64,000 bases of DNA from Uloborus plumipes (Eukaryota; Arthropoda; Arachnida; Araneae; Uloboridae), in NCBI GenBank assembly GCA_038373865.1, contig JAXGGA010004465.1:24134-88133 (forward strand). Reading direction: 5' to 3'. A program made the position numbers and the translations under genes. Under the pieces are notes generated by a model that worked only from the letters and a program-made list of their open reading frames with translations, was not told the DNA's origin and did no database searches. Below are positions 52,091 through 64,000 of this stretch, in pieces (the stretch's first letter is position 1; every line of letters starts with the position of its first letter).

Positions 52091-53299
52091 TAACTTAAAA
52101 TTTCGCGAAAGTAAGAGCTATTATAGCAATTCATTGTAAATCCTAATAATTAATTTTAATAAACAACATTAACAGAGTAAAAACTTTAATTGATAATTTT
52201 TAAAATCGCGCCTCAGAAATAAGGTAACAAAAGGTTACAACATCAATTCGAGAGGAATAGGACCTATCCCATTTCTCTCTCACTGATAGTGTCCCTCTGA
52301 TTTTTTTCTTCTTCTTTTTTTTTTTTTACTACTTCTTATATAAAGCATGCTAACCCTTTGGCTAGACTTAAATGTTAGTTTTACTATATCTTGGGCTATT
52401 TATACAGGTATAACATTTTTATTTCACTATACACCATAACTGAAAAAAACATTGAGGGAGGTTTGACCATTACTGACAACGCCCATATTTTAAAATTGTC
52501 GATACTGTAATATTCTTTGGACATTTTTTTTTTTCTTTTGAACCAGCTTTTCATGTAAAATATAATAAATGCGTGAAATAAAAGTATTAGTAAAGAAAAT
52601 AAGTCTTAACCAAATAAATAAAAATGAAAAGGTGTTCCTTTGTGTAAAAATGCGTAGGATTTTAGAAGTTGGGTATAACTGTCGGGGATTTTCCATAGAT
52701 TTTACCATAAAGCATCTCTTTCAAGACACCTGAGGCATGGAATTAATGAACCTACAGCACAAATATTTCACCGATTTCGAATTAGCAGGTGATTTATCTA
52801 TGGTAATGGGACTACACGAAATCTCTGGAAAGCAGCGAAGGTTAACTATGCTTAGCATTATGCCTACGCGAATGCATTATACTTCATTTAACTATTTCAA
52901 TGTAACTATGAAAGTGAATCTTACACCTACTATTTTTTTTTTTTTTTTTTTGCTCATTTACCATGATATCGCTTAACGGTTCTTGAAGCACGTAATCTTC
53001 AGTATCATCTGATAAGAACCACAAGTGCGGGCGTATGAAAAATATCCATTGAAAATTCTTGGGGTAGTGGTGAAATACTCTTGTCAAGTAAACACTTAGT
53101 TCTTAGAATTAATTATTTGCTTTTCCCTTGCCTCAAAAAACAAAAGGAAGAAGAAGAAGAAAACAAAGGAAATGGGAGTGTGTAAAATACCTCATAACTC
53201 TAACAAACCAAATGAAATGAAACATAATTTTTTTATTAATTACCAACAATTTTAGCTTTAGAGAGAAAAAGTTGAAAATCATACCCAGTCACCTGATGC
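52091..53299. other. AT-rich DNA without recognised features
   Basis: T-runs occur near 52310-52326 and 52928-52950. Open frames here lack splice sites and look like noise. Confidence 0.5.
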
Positions 53300-53493
53300 G
53301 AGTCGCGGATTCAGGGCGGAGGTCATGGGGTCATGACTCCTCCCTTAAAAGACAAATATAGCCTAAAACTGTATTTTTAAGACATATTTCGAAAAAATCA
53401 CCAAATACATCCCATTTTCGCACAAAGTTGCACTTTGACCCCTCCCGTTCCGAAAATGACCCCCTCCTGAACTAGAAGCTGGATCTGCATTAG
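53300..53493. mobile_element. Small hAT-like MITE with CCTGATGC duplication
   Basis: CCTGATGC flanks both sides exactly (53292-53299 and 53494-53501). The ends GAGTCGCGGATTCAGG and, in reverse complement, CTAATGCAGATCCAGC align at about 9 of 16 positions. TGACCCC/GGGGTCA words sit near both ends. The 8-bp duplication supports hAT; the weak terminal repeat is the main doubt. Confidence 0.55.
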
Positions 53494-53501
53494 CCTGATG
53501 C

Positions 53502-54363
53502 AGCTCGCATCACAGAACTGTTTATATGGCTTCACTACTACGCATATACATGGCTCATTTTCTCTCACTCCCTCTGTAGAGAGGCCTTCTGAGTGTCCCA
53601 TTCTTCCCGACTTTCTAATTTGAGTAGATTGTTTTCGTGAATGCAGGAATCATACCCTAGTGTTGAGTGATGGAAAATGTGCTATATGCTATAACAGTAT
53701 TTTACAACAACTCTAAAATGTTGCATGTGTCTGCTCACATAACCACAGAGTGTAGCCTAAAATTTTGAATCTATCAAAGCTTTAGTTTATCTTATCAAAC
53801 AGTTTCAAAATTAGGAAGTTAAACTTTTTGAAATGCATTTCCCAAATGATTTAAAACTTTTTACCAAAAACCTTGACCTTACAGAAAAGGATTTTTGTCT
53901 TGTTTTTAGAATCTAGTTTTTAGAACCTATATCTCGACTAAAGAGAAAAGAAATAATAATAGAAAGAAACAGACATAGCTGAACAAAAATTCCAAAATGG
54001 CCATCACGCCCCCATTATCGGGCTTATCTGTCCGCTGCACTTCCTGGTTTAAGAGATCACTGAGGTGGTGGTTCTTTTACCGGAAGTGCAATTTCATGCA
54101 TCGATAGGCTCATTTCCTCCCTCCCAACTGGGCACTCTCTCTTACCCTATTAAAAGCTCTCCACTTTCACTACAGTTTCGTACGCAGAATGGAATTCGAA
54201 GGAATTGTTGTGGCCCAAAGGTTCCCTGAAGAATAAAAACTTACAACTATGGCTACCCAGATAGAAAGTTTGCAGGCTGTTGCATCATTTAATTTATTTT
54301 CATTTTCTATTGCTGACCATTGAAGTGTAACTTTTAAAACAAACAACATTTAGTTCTCTTAAA
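53502..54363. other. DNA without recognised features
   Basis: The stretch near 54000-54240 is somewhat GC-richer. I see no exon with two good splice sites. It may be an old repeat. Confidence 0.4.
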
Positions 54364-54845
54364 CAGGCCCGTCATTTGCAATTTTTAAGAGGGAGGACAA
54401 CGGTGTAGGGTAGTGGTAGACCGGACTTATAATGTTACTTCTCACAGTTAAAGCTTCATAGAATAATTTTATTGACCTAGTCTCAATGGAGAACCTAAAC
54501 ACTCATACGCTTCTTTTTTGATCGTATCTTCCACCCCGAAAGTAACAGACTTAAGCAATAAGCATTTAGATTGCAGAAATGAATCACGTATCGGGGAATA
54601 CCCTTTTTATCCTCATCTCTAGCCTTTCAGAGTACGCAAAATTCAAAATTCGTGTACAGAGAAAGTGTACATCCAGTCATTTTGAATTTTCCCCCGAGGA
54701 GGGGGGAGAGGGTATATACTCAATGTAAATTATACCAAAAAAAAATCAAAACTCACTTTTATAACATGTAAATACATTAATTTAACAACGTCCGGGGGGG
54801 GGGGGGGCAGATTATCATCTTAAACCTTCTAAATGACGGGTCAGG
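54364..54845. mobile_element. Possible DNA-transposon MITE
   Basis: CAGGCCCGTCATTTGC at left and AAATGACGGGTCAGG at right form an imperfect inverted repeat, with G-runs near the right end (54794-54807). I found no matching target duplication, so boundaries and class are uncertain. Confidence 0.35.
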
Positions 54846-55912
54846 AGGTGTGAAAAAGATATGAGATCTTAGTTTTTTAATAACTATTGAAAATGAAACT
54901 AAGTTGAAAGGTGAGCAATATCAACAAATAAAATTTTCATTTTTGCGCTCTAAATCTAAATGAACACCTCCATTGAAACTGGGTTTTAATTTACCTGTAA
55001 GAAAATCGAATATGAAAAGGAAAATTTTAAATATTTTCAATAAGACATTCAACAATCATGATATGATAAGTAAAATAAAAAAAGCGAGAACATTTCGCAG
55101 AAAAATATCAGTTTCACATTAGTAGGCTTTGCTTGTCAATCTTAGAATAAAACACTTTTAATTAATTAAAAGAAGTTATTGAAGAAATAATGATGAAATG
55201 AAAGAAAATGGATAATACGTTACGAAACAAACTAAACGCTGACGATACGCAGAAGAAAAACATGTTTACTCCAATCCCATTTATATTTACTAATATCTGA
55301 CAAAACTTTTATCATTACTTATTTCAAATTAATGCATAGATCTATAGCGAAAAAACAGTAAATTCAGTAAATTAATCATGAATGAAGTAAGCCACATTGT
55401 TTTGTATTAAATAAAACCACATGTGACTAATTTCTTCGGAATCGATTTGGTTTTCACATAACAGAATAGAGCGAAAAATAGAAACAAGTTGAACAATTGA
55501 AGTTTTATTGATTAATAATTTTAAAACAATTAAACAATAATTTAATCATTCAATATTCATGACTAGTGACAAACAGCATTAAGAACATAGAGTAATAGAT
55601 GTTGGTGACATTGCATGATGTCTAGTCCAGTCAATGAAATATATGAGGAATAAGTTGCTAGACGACGTAGTTTATCAAAGTTTGGCACATAACTAAAATT
55701 TCCAAATTGTTATTCCGTTCACGAGACAGTCTTAAATGCTCTGTGATGTATGTTTTATGCAGTTGCACTGGTTTATAACAAGCTGTGATTTATAGAGAGC
55801 ACGGATTAAACGAGGAAACCAGAAATATTTGTTTGGTACAATGAAGCCTTTAGCAGCGTAACTCGTTTTTAACGCGAAAGTCCAGCTTAACACACACACA
55901 CACACAAGTGAA
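54846..55912. other. AT-rich DNA without recognised features
   Basis: A short (AC)n run lies at 55890-55906. I see no exon or defined repeat before it. Confidence 0.5.
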
Positions 55913-55967
55913 CACATAAGTGGAATGTGTGTGAGCAATGAAATGCATTGCTCATTCCATTTATGTG
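55913..55967. repeat. Hairpin beside the hammerhead-like motif
   Basis: CACATAAGTGGAATG...CAATG pairs with CATTGCTCATTCCATTTATGTG, with one internal insertion of about 5-8 bases in the left arm. It sits directly before the motif at 55971-56012 and may belong to the same element. Confidence 0.7.
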
Positions 55968-55970
55968 CTA

Positions 55971-56012
55971 GGCACTGACGAAGGGGGCTATTGCCTTCGA
56001 AACATGTTTGCC
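55971..56012 (+). ncRNA. Minimal hammerhead-ribozyme-like motif, Penelope type (candidate)
   Basis: In order: GGCA, the core CTGACGA (55975-55981), a G-rich helix with CTATT loop, then GAAA (55999-56002), C-AT-G, a GTT cleavage-type triplet, and TGCC that pairs with the opening GGCA. This satisfies the CUGANGA and GAAA core boxes with a one-base-pair helix III. Such minimal forms are known from Penelope-like retroelements. Helix II needs wobble pairs, and a plain hairpin CGAAGG/CCTTCG competes with it, so activity is uncertain. No reverse transcriptase is nearby. Confidence 0.45.
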
Positions 56013-58403
56013 CTTTTAATACTTTTTTAATCATATTTATTTGTGCTTTTATGCGTAGCAAATAGTCTTTACTCTCTCTCATATGTTACACATGATTCAC
56101 TCACGCAGTGCTTTGAACTAACGGTAGTTGCAAATGCTTCAAAAGTGCTAAATTTAATTTTAATTGGTGCTTTATATCTCTTAGATCCATGGACGATTCC
56201 AGCCTTTCTTTAAAAGATGGTTGGCGTAAGAAATGCTACAAGCGCGCCTTCTTTTACGATGAAATTTCCCCTCTTTGAAAAGTATTTTAAGTTGTCAGAT
56301 AAGTAAAAAAATAACACCATTAAGTTTGTACCAATCTGTCATACGTTCATTATGAAATCAAAAGATGCAAATTGACTTCTGATGGAAAAATGCTGTGTCA
56401 TTGCATCAATTTATAGCAAGGCACACTGAAAGAGCTATTCAGATCTTATATTGTTTCATGTAATATCTTAATAACAGAACACTTTTTTGTATTTCTGACT
56501 AAATTCTTTTTGGAGAAATTATTTTAAAACAATTCAAACTGTGTTTAATAATTAAAAGAGCATGTTCTTTCTCCAAGCTGGATGCAAATGATAATGTGGC
56601 ACAATCTTATATTTCTCTACACACTAACCTTCCTCATTATTTAAGGATGCATCTTATAGTCCATGAGTTACTAATTTAATAGTTTTTTGTGGTGAGCATT
56701 AACAACACTGTGTTGATAACTAGTCCAGTATCTTGTCCTCCGACTAGATGCATTTCTCAATTGGACTTATATTTTACTCTATCATGCAAGATAATATGCA
56801 AGGGATATTCGCACTAGATTTTGCTATTGCCTAATAATGAGCTATCAAAGCGTATTCAAACCTGAAACGCAAAAACTTAATTCAAAAATCATGGCATAAA
56901 AGAACATTTTTTTAAATCTTTTTCCAATAATAAAATAAGAAAAAAATAGCACAAAGACATTATTTTCCCTAAAGCATGTAATGATTCTTCTTCTATCCAA
57001 GAAACTTTTACCGAACAAAATATCGATCTTTTTAAGAGGAACATTTCACACTCGACCGTAGACTAAAACCGATTAATTCAGAACATTTTCCAAAGAGCTC
57101 TTATATTAGAAAGAGTTTTAGATGGGCAAAAGTAATGAAATGGGTTTCCATTTTACTTAGTCCGTGTTAGCAAGGGTTTCTTGAGAAAATTAAATTAATG
57201 AAAGACGTTTACCAATGCATGTAATTAAATCTTTTAAAGTTTCGTTTGCATTTATTAGTGTATGTTGCTTTGCACAACTATATATAATCATACTTGATGA
57301 GTTTAAGTTAAGGTTGCATGAACTTTATTTTTAGGACAAGAATATAATTTTGGCTGGAAAATTATGAACATCGAAAAAATTAAATTATGTCTGTAAAAAA
57401 CGTAAAAATGAAGCAAATAATATTATAGTATCCCCAGTAAAATCTATTCATACCTATTTCTCGTAAACTGATGTTTATCTTGCAAAAAATTTAAATGTAA
57501 ATTGAATAGATTTAAAAAGGAATTGTGGGCTCAAAAAAAAAAAAAAAAAAAAACGGAAGAAAATCCTAAGTGTATACGAGAAAATAAACGATTGAAAAAA
57601 AGTATTACGTATGTGTGTATATTCAGTACTAAATATCTGTGCATTTAAGTATCAGAACGTTAAATACATCACAATTATGTTTAGAAGAAGTAGTGCAATG
57701 GTAAATAATGAGCATCGATGTCTATATTACCAGTGGCATCCTTATTACTGGTGTCACCCGGGGGGGGGGGACAATTTATCAAGTGTCCCCTTTCCCCTCC
57801 ACCTCTAAAAATAATGTTTCATACAAGAATGAAGTTCATATAATTTTCCGATTTTTTTGTCCTTTTGTTGGAAGGTAAGTTTACATTAAAAAATAAATAG
57901 ACGCATAAATATAATTCAACTTCTCAGAGATGGCCTATGACTCCTCCTTTTTTCAGGATTGTCCATTTTTAGGAAGAGGTGATACGCAGATGAAAATTAA
58001 GGAATGGGATTCACAATTGATGGGGGAATTTGAATGGGTAGAAATTCTACCTATTTTAAGGAATGGACTCGTTTTCTCATTTGATTGACACCGACCATCT
58101 CGTCGCGGTTGAATTATAGCTGTTCCCTCTTCAAGGTATTGTGCTCTATTTTTAATGAAATTTCATGGAGAAAACGTAAGTTAAGCATTAAGCTACACTT
58201 TGGAAAATGTTAAAAATTGGAGGATTTATATTTTTCATAAATTTTAAAATCCATTTTGGATGTCATAACCTAGCAAGGTGTTACACTGGGTGGACTGTCT
58301 ATACCGCTCCCTGCCTGTAGTGACGCTACTGTCTGCTCAAAACAATTACGAAAGTAAGACGTTTCTGCAACATCCTGATTTCTGCCCTTGACTCCTTTTT
58401 CTA
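56013..58403. other. AT-rich DNA, possible decayed hAT-like fragment
   Basis: CAGTGGCATCC followed by a G-run near 57731-57770 and GTGACGCTACTG near 58319-58330 resemble hAT-type ends, but the flanking 8-mers do not match. An A-run lies at 57533-57553. I see no exon. Confidence 0.4.
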
Positions 58404-58806
58404 CATTGCGAAAAATGAAGTGTTTTTACAGTATATTACTGGCAGCCGAGGTTCCAATTCAAGACTGTAAAATGCACAGTAATAAACTGCAAAAATTACA
58501 ATTTTACAGTTTATTACTGTAAAGTTCGAAATTTTAGTTTATTACCGTAAAGTTCAGCTATATTTTACTGTAAAAACATCAGTATAACACTGGCAGCTGA
58601 ATTTCCAGTTTAAAACTGTACAATGCACGGTAATAAACTATAAAATTAGCAATTTCAGTTTATTAGTATAAAATTAGCAATTTTACAGTTTAGAACTGTA
58701 AAACGGGCATTTTGACAGTTTATTGCTGTAAAATTAGCAATTTTTAATTTATTACCATAAAATTTGCCGTATTGTACTGTAAAAACAACATTATTTTTTT
58801 ACAGTG
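58404..58806. mobile_element. ACTGTAAAA-rich MITE, copy 3
   Basis: It starts CATTGCGAAAAATGAAG and ends ACAACATTATTTTTTTACAGTG. The two internal units begin near 58439 and 58582 with ACTGGCAGC. It is slightly longer than copy 1 through an extra TTTTACAGTTTA block. Confidence 0.8.
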
Positions 58807-61424
58807 CCACCGCCATTGAAATGAAAAAATAACAAAAATTAGACTAGCATTTTTTCTCGTTTGTGCGGTGCAGATAATTGCTAAAATGTTTCCGCGTAAA
58901 CATTCCTCGAATCACGGCTCCCAACACTAACGCTCATTTATAAGATAAAGCTTTCCTGGAAGCCATGAGCAAGCTTAATGCGTTTGTCTTTAATGAACTG
59001 AAGATAAATGTGTCACACGAGCAGAGATTCTCCGGAAAGCTAAGGACTTTATGAGCGAGTAAATGAAACGAGTAACGGACAATAAATCTAAACAAATACT
59101 TATTTATATATATTCAGCATTCGTAAAAATAAAAGTGTAGTGGGTCACGGGACTGACGAAGAAATTCAAGTTAATAGTTTTTTTCTTTTTTTTTTTTTTT
59201 TTTTTTTTTGTGGAAGTGATAGCAGAGATTTATAATTCATTTATTTCAAATGTTAGGATAAATTGATTTTAAAAAAGCTGTAGTTGCTGCGTATAGCAGC
59301 TTGTGAAAGTTCTCACGGATCTGTCATGAATTTTTCATTTCAAGTGAAAAGGATTTCTTTTGAAACTATTTTTTTCTTGCTCGAGGTGGAATCATTAAAA
59401 TGAAAAAAGAAAAGTATCCAACTTACTCTCTCTCAAAAAAAAAAAAAAAAAGAAACTTATCTCCTGTCTCTCCCCCCGGCACTTTATTTTTTTCCAGCAC
59501 ATTTATTTGTGAGTTTTTACCACAATAGCTATTTAATCACGTTGACGAAAACTAAAAGTAGATATCTAGGTAGTCTAAAAATCTTTTCCTTCAAATATTC
59601 CAAAAAGAAAAAGAATGCAATAATAAATACATTAATAGCAATGAAGTCAAGAATATCATAAATTAATTATATACATTTTGTAAGTATATGTGTTAACTAT
59701 GTTCATATTGAGTCTAACAACGGTTAACGTCATTTTTCGTTCCAACAATAATACGACATTGTAACGAACATGATGGTAAATCGAATTTGGCCCTGACAGA
59801 AAAATGCATTATAATTTTTGTACTTCTTATGATAAAAAGCAAAATACATACATAACACTATTCGTCTTATAAAAAAAGGGGGGAAATTGAGACAATGTTG
59901 GGAAATGAATATTTTTTGTTTTAAATAAACTTAGGAAAACTTTTCTTTTTTCAGTATTCACTAATTTCTAAGTTGTCACACAGTAAATATAAAACAGATA
60001 CAACTATATGTGAACACATGAAATTTCAGGGTGCTTAAGGGAACGGAGATAGATGTAGCAGGTGGCGATTGTCATTTTTAGGAGAAGAGAAAATTTGAGC
60101 TGGTTTTTGAATGCATTTTCAGGGGCTCTTTTTCAGGTGGGGGTGGGGGGATACACCGTAGCATTTTAGAGGAGTGTATCATCTCCCTTGGGTGGGATGG
60201 ACCCCCGCGAGCTAGGGATGGGCCGACCTATGTTAGTAAAATCTTAGTTATATCTCCAATTGCACCTAATACACGCACGAACGCGGTTATTTTCTCTTTA
60301 AGACATTTTAAGTCATTTCCTCCCTGCAGTTGACTAATAAAAAAATTTCCAAATTAATTTTTTGCTGAACTCACAGGTTTATCAAAGCGTCTTTCAATAA
60401 TTACCCTAGGTAATAAATTAGAATTAACGGTTTAATTTCAAAAAAAGCTACTTCTCAATTGCAAATGATAATTTTTAGATTACTATGTATTTCAGCAAAA
60501 GCAATGAAATATGCTTTTTACATCAGCTCAAGTGCAACGCTGAGGTAACTCCTGAGCAAACTTTGCAATATCAAATTTTTTTAGGTAAATGGATGAACCA
60601 GGTAAATAATGTGTCCCGGAGTTGGAAGATATGCTAAGTTTACGTAAACTGGATCATTATTTTCTTTCTTTTTTTATTTTTAAATTTTAACGGAGAGAGG
60701 AAATGGAGAGGAGAGACTGAGCTATGGTTAGAGAAGCACAACCACCGTAACTCCCACCCTACATTTGTTGCGTCAAACACAATAAATTGAAAGAAAATTA
60801 CTATGTTTCTGAGATAAAATACTAAATATTGTTGATATTGAAAAAAAAAGATTTTCTTATAGAGAAGCAATCGATATGATTTCCCACAGTAAATTTAGCG
60901 ATAAAATATCTTACCTTATTTTTAAGGAAAATCTTCCATTGTTCCATTTTTTTTCAAAACTGAGTGAGTTTTTTATCCATCATAACTCTTGCAAAAAAAT
61001 TTCAAAAGACGGAAAATATTTTATGACTCCTATTAGACTTGTATAAAAGAAACATTTTAATATTTGTTCCATCATTGAATAAATTTTCACACAAATCCAC
61101 TAATATCAAATACGAAAAGTAGTCACATTTTTATGTATGATTAAGTAACTGAAATATACTAACTTCATGAAAGTACTTCTAGGTTATAAAGCAATGTTAC
61201 ACACCCGTTTAACTCCCTTCGAAAGACATTCTTACATGATCAAGTATAGACTGATAATGAGCTCCAAATGTTAAACGTATTTGGCATTTATTTTCTATGA
61301 ACCATTTGAAGAATCATTTTGTGCTGTTGTTTTTCATTTCTTACCATTTTCACGCTAAGCATCGATTCTCCTAACATCTACCAAACACGGAAATAGAGTC
61401 TTGTATTCTTGGTTTCGTTACCGG
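58807..61424. other. AT-rich DNA without recognised features
   Basis: T-runs occur near 59186-59210 and an A-run near 59436-59451. A GC-richer patch with GGGGTGGGGGG near 60140-60220 may be a repeat remnant. I see no exon. Confidence 0.45.
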
Positions 61425-61622
61425 GAAACTACGAAATTCCTTCATTTAAATTTGTTTTTATTCCGCGGATCTATAAAAGTAGAGTATAACTGTTTAGTAG
61501 ATGAATCGTTCAAGATAACCAAAAGTTTTTATTTTATAGTCCTTTGTTTTATTTGATTTTGTTTGATTTATTTATTTATTCGTTTTAGTTATTTATTTTT
61601 TAATTATTAGTTTATTTTAACA

Positions 61623-61679
<57 letters not shown>

Positions 61680-61878
61680 TTGAAACTACGAAATTCCTTC
61701 ATTTAAATTTATTTTTATTCCGCGATCTATAAAAGCAGAGTATAACTGTTTAGTAGATGAATCGTTCAAGATAACCAAAAGTTTTTATTTTATTTTCCTT
61801 TGTTTTATTTGATTTTGTTTGATTTATTTATTTATTCGTTTTAGTTATTTATTTTTTAATTATTAGTTTATTTTAACA

Positions 61879-61920
<42 letters not shown>

Positions 61921-62130
61921 TTGAAACTACGAAATTCCTTCATTTAAATTTATTTTTATTCCGCGATCTATAAAAGCAGAGTATAACTGTTTAGTAGATT
62001 AATCGTTCAAGACAACCAAATTTTTTTATTTTATTTAACTTTATTTTATTTTATTTTGTTTGTTTTATTTATTTATTCGTTTTATTTATTTATTATTTTA
62101 ATTATTTATTTTTTAACTTTTAATTTATTT
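61425..62130 (+). repeat. Triplication with unit of about 240-257 bp holding (ATT)n
   Basis: GAAACTACGAAATTCCTTC begins units at 61425, 61682 and 61923. Each holds TCTATAAAAG, AGAGTATAACTGTTTAGTAG, AATCGTTCAAGA and T-rich words. Units 1 and 2 end in (ATT)n tracts of about 55 and 42 bp that explain the length difference; unit 3 lacks the tract. The first two units are nearly identical, so duplication is recent. Confidence 0.92.
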
Positions 62131-63631
62131 TTTTACATGTGTCGATCATTGTAAAGTGATCTCTTTTGTAAAGCATTAAAAATTCTAAATTCTTGCAAAA
62201 TACAATGTTCACTACTTAGGACCATTATCCGGTGTTCGGACCACAGCTATCCGGATAACTGAACGGTTTCTGATGCTACAGCGATTTGCCAAGTTTATAA
62301 ACCCAAGTTATTATAAATAGTATGCATCTTACGAATGACGATCAGAAGTGCTTATAGATATTACAATTTAAAATTTCAGCTTATGCCAATATGGTATTTA
62401 AAAGAAACCGTTTCATCAGGTATTTCAAAGATAAACGAAAAAAAAAAAAAAAAATCTTCTTTTTTAGAAATTGCCGAAATGGATTTTAAAAGTGGGGAAA
62501 ACGACAAAGTTGCGGTTTCGGTATTTTGGTTCCGGATAAAGGTTCTGTACTGTATATCTTTATATATTTATTATTGGAAAAGTGCTTTTTTTGACTCCTA
62601 TAGTAAAAGATATGACTAAACAACTTAATACTTATTTTTTATCATTAAAAGATATAACTTTTTCTGTGGAGGGACATGGAACCATCTCTGAAAGAGAAAT
62701 TTTCATACCGTTCAGGGCACTTGGCGGGAACAATTCCCTCCCCTCCCAAGAATGAGCACAAAAAAGGGGGGAAATACCTTCTAACACCAAGATAACTTCA
62801 TAAGTAGCTTATAAATGTTCGAAAAAGTGGATATCACTGCGCTTAAATTACAGAGAATGAAATAGCACATCATCGGATTAAGCTGAAGTTCATCCTTCTT
62901 CTAATTAATCGGCATTGAAAGAAGCGTATGGGTTTTTGAGTTTTTAAAATCAATTCAATAATAATAAATCAGCAAAAATATTTATTTCGCGTTATACTTT
63001 CCCCTCCTTTAGTGAAATTTAAACAGCTTATTCATAAAGCTTATAACTGTTTATGATAATTTATTTAGTGATAAAACCATTCATAAATTTTCAAGTGTAT
63101 GCTTACAGGACATAATCTTTTTAAGCATCATACTGAAAGTTTCAAAAGACCATTTTCAGTGTAAAATCCAATTTTAGCGTTTAACCACTCAAGCAACAAA
63201 TTGTTCTTTAGTGGCCTTTTCGAAGCAATGTTTAGCGAAGAATCCAAAGTATCTCTCCATTTTCAAGTAATGGAAATCGATAACGCTAAATAAATCACAT
63301 CTTTATCCCTTTTACGAGGAACAAAATGAACAAAGCTTCACTTAATTACAGAAACCAAACTCTCACGGCATTGTTTGAACTACAATCGTTTGAAACACAC
63401 TTAGGTGAAAAATGTTTCCTTTGCCAACGAGGAGAGCGGCAATGAGGTTTGCGCCATTTAGAGTGATGCTTTTAATGAATTTCACAGCAAACGGGAAGAC
63501 GATCAGGATGGGAATTAAATGTTACCGTGTAGTAATTTGTGGAACAAATATCAAGTTCAGGAAACTTTATCTTTTGCAAAAGACTAATTTGATAGTGCAA
63601 AAAATCATTAACACTTAACTGCTGTATTACA
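62131..63631. other. AT-rich DNA without recognised features
   Basis: An imperfect repeat-like patch with TATCCGG and CCGGATAA words lies near 62228-62258. Open frames here are not supported by splice sites. Confidence 0.45.
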
Positions 63632-64000
63632 CACTTCAAAAAATGAACTATTGTTTTACAGTATAATGCTGGCAGCCGAGGTTCCAATTTAAAACTGTAA
63701 AATGCACAGAACTAAACTGTAAAACTAGCGATTTTAGTTTCTGACAGTAAAGTTAGAAATTTTACAGTTTATTGCCGCAAAATTTAGCTGTGTTATACTG
63801 TAAAAACAACAGTGTAATACTGGCAGCAGAGATCCCAGTTTGAAATTGTAAAATGCACGGTAATTAACTGTAAAATTAGCAGTTTTGCAGTTTATTACTG
63901 TGAAATTGGCAATTTTAGTTTAGTGTAAAAGTAGAACTTTTAGTTTATTACTATAAAATTTGCTGTATTATACTGTAAAAACAACGTTCATTTTTTACAG
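63632..64000. mobile_element. ACTGTAAAA-rich MITE, copy 4, reaching the window edge
   Basis: It starts CACTTCAAAAAATGAAC and reaches AACGTTCATTTTTTACAG at position 64000, so only the last one to three bases may be missing. The two internal units begin with ACTGGCAGC near 63668 and 63819. Its ends match each other best among the four copies. Confidence 0.8.

Noticed and set aside
57731..58330. hAT-like element suggested by CAGTGGCATCC and GACGCTACTG ends
   Set aside because: The flanking 8-mers do not match, so insertion boundaries are unproven.

Overview
This is an AT-rich eukaryotic nuclear window. Intron-like DNA, simple repeats and small DNA transposons make up almost all of it, and no long open reading frame of a prokaryotic kind is present. 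The transposon types (hAT-like elements with 8-bp target duplications, a TTAA-flanked piggyBac-like MITE, a TA-flanked Tc1-like foldback, a Helitron-like element with an internal minisatellite, a Penelope-type hammerhead-like motif) and the short exons in long introns fit an animal, most likely an arthropod. A chelicerate such as a spider is my guess, but that is inference only.

I can support one protein-coding gene, on the minus strand, from about 27.03 kb down to 3.46 kb. Five exons have good splice sites: 27034-26798, 13502-13431, 8989-8792, 6836-6702 and 3649-3462. Each junction between them is phase 0, so they read as one open frame of about 276 codons. A possible sixth, frame-preserving exon lies at 24207-24097, but it contains a near-perfect hairpin and is doubtful. 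The gene is open at both ends: the first supported exon begins at a splice acceptor and the last ends in phase 2 at a donor. I do not recognise the protein. It has a charged helical middle, a Ser/Arg/Tyr-rich stretch and an aromatic C-terminal part, which suggests a structural or cytoskeletal protein but proves nothing.

Layout: 1-3.46 kb, DNA downstream of the last supported exon, with a foldback. 3.46-27.03 kb, the gene, whose long intron carries a TA-flanked element with iterated GTCACAACCG motifs (14.15-15.46 kb), a Helitron-like element with 144-bp tandem repeats (18.18-19.54 kb) and a region iterating TGTCAAGTCCGTTAC (23.07-23.62 kb). 27-40 kb, sparse DNA with a MITE, a tandem duplication, a piggyBac-like MITE, an 81-unit TA microsatellite, a hAT-like MITE and hairpins. 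40.3-50.1 kb, a dense nest: a Tc1-like long palindrome inside an older palindrome, then a large inverted-repeat element whose internal 420-bp tandem repeats are split by a 4-kb hAT-like element, which is itself split by a second hAT-like element. 50-64 kb, more MITEs, a decayed tandem repeat, a hammerhead-like motif and an (ATT)n-bearing triplication.

No tRNA, rRNA, CRISPR array or complete transposase gene was seen. I found no clear new multi-gene system. The best leads are the unrecognised split gene, the nested inverted-repeat complex at 40-50 kb and the element with iterated GTCACAACCG motifs.
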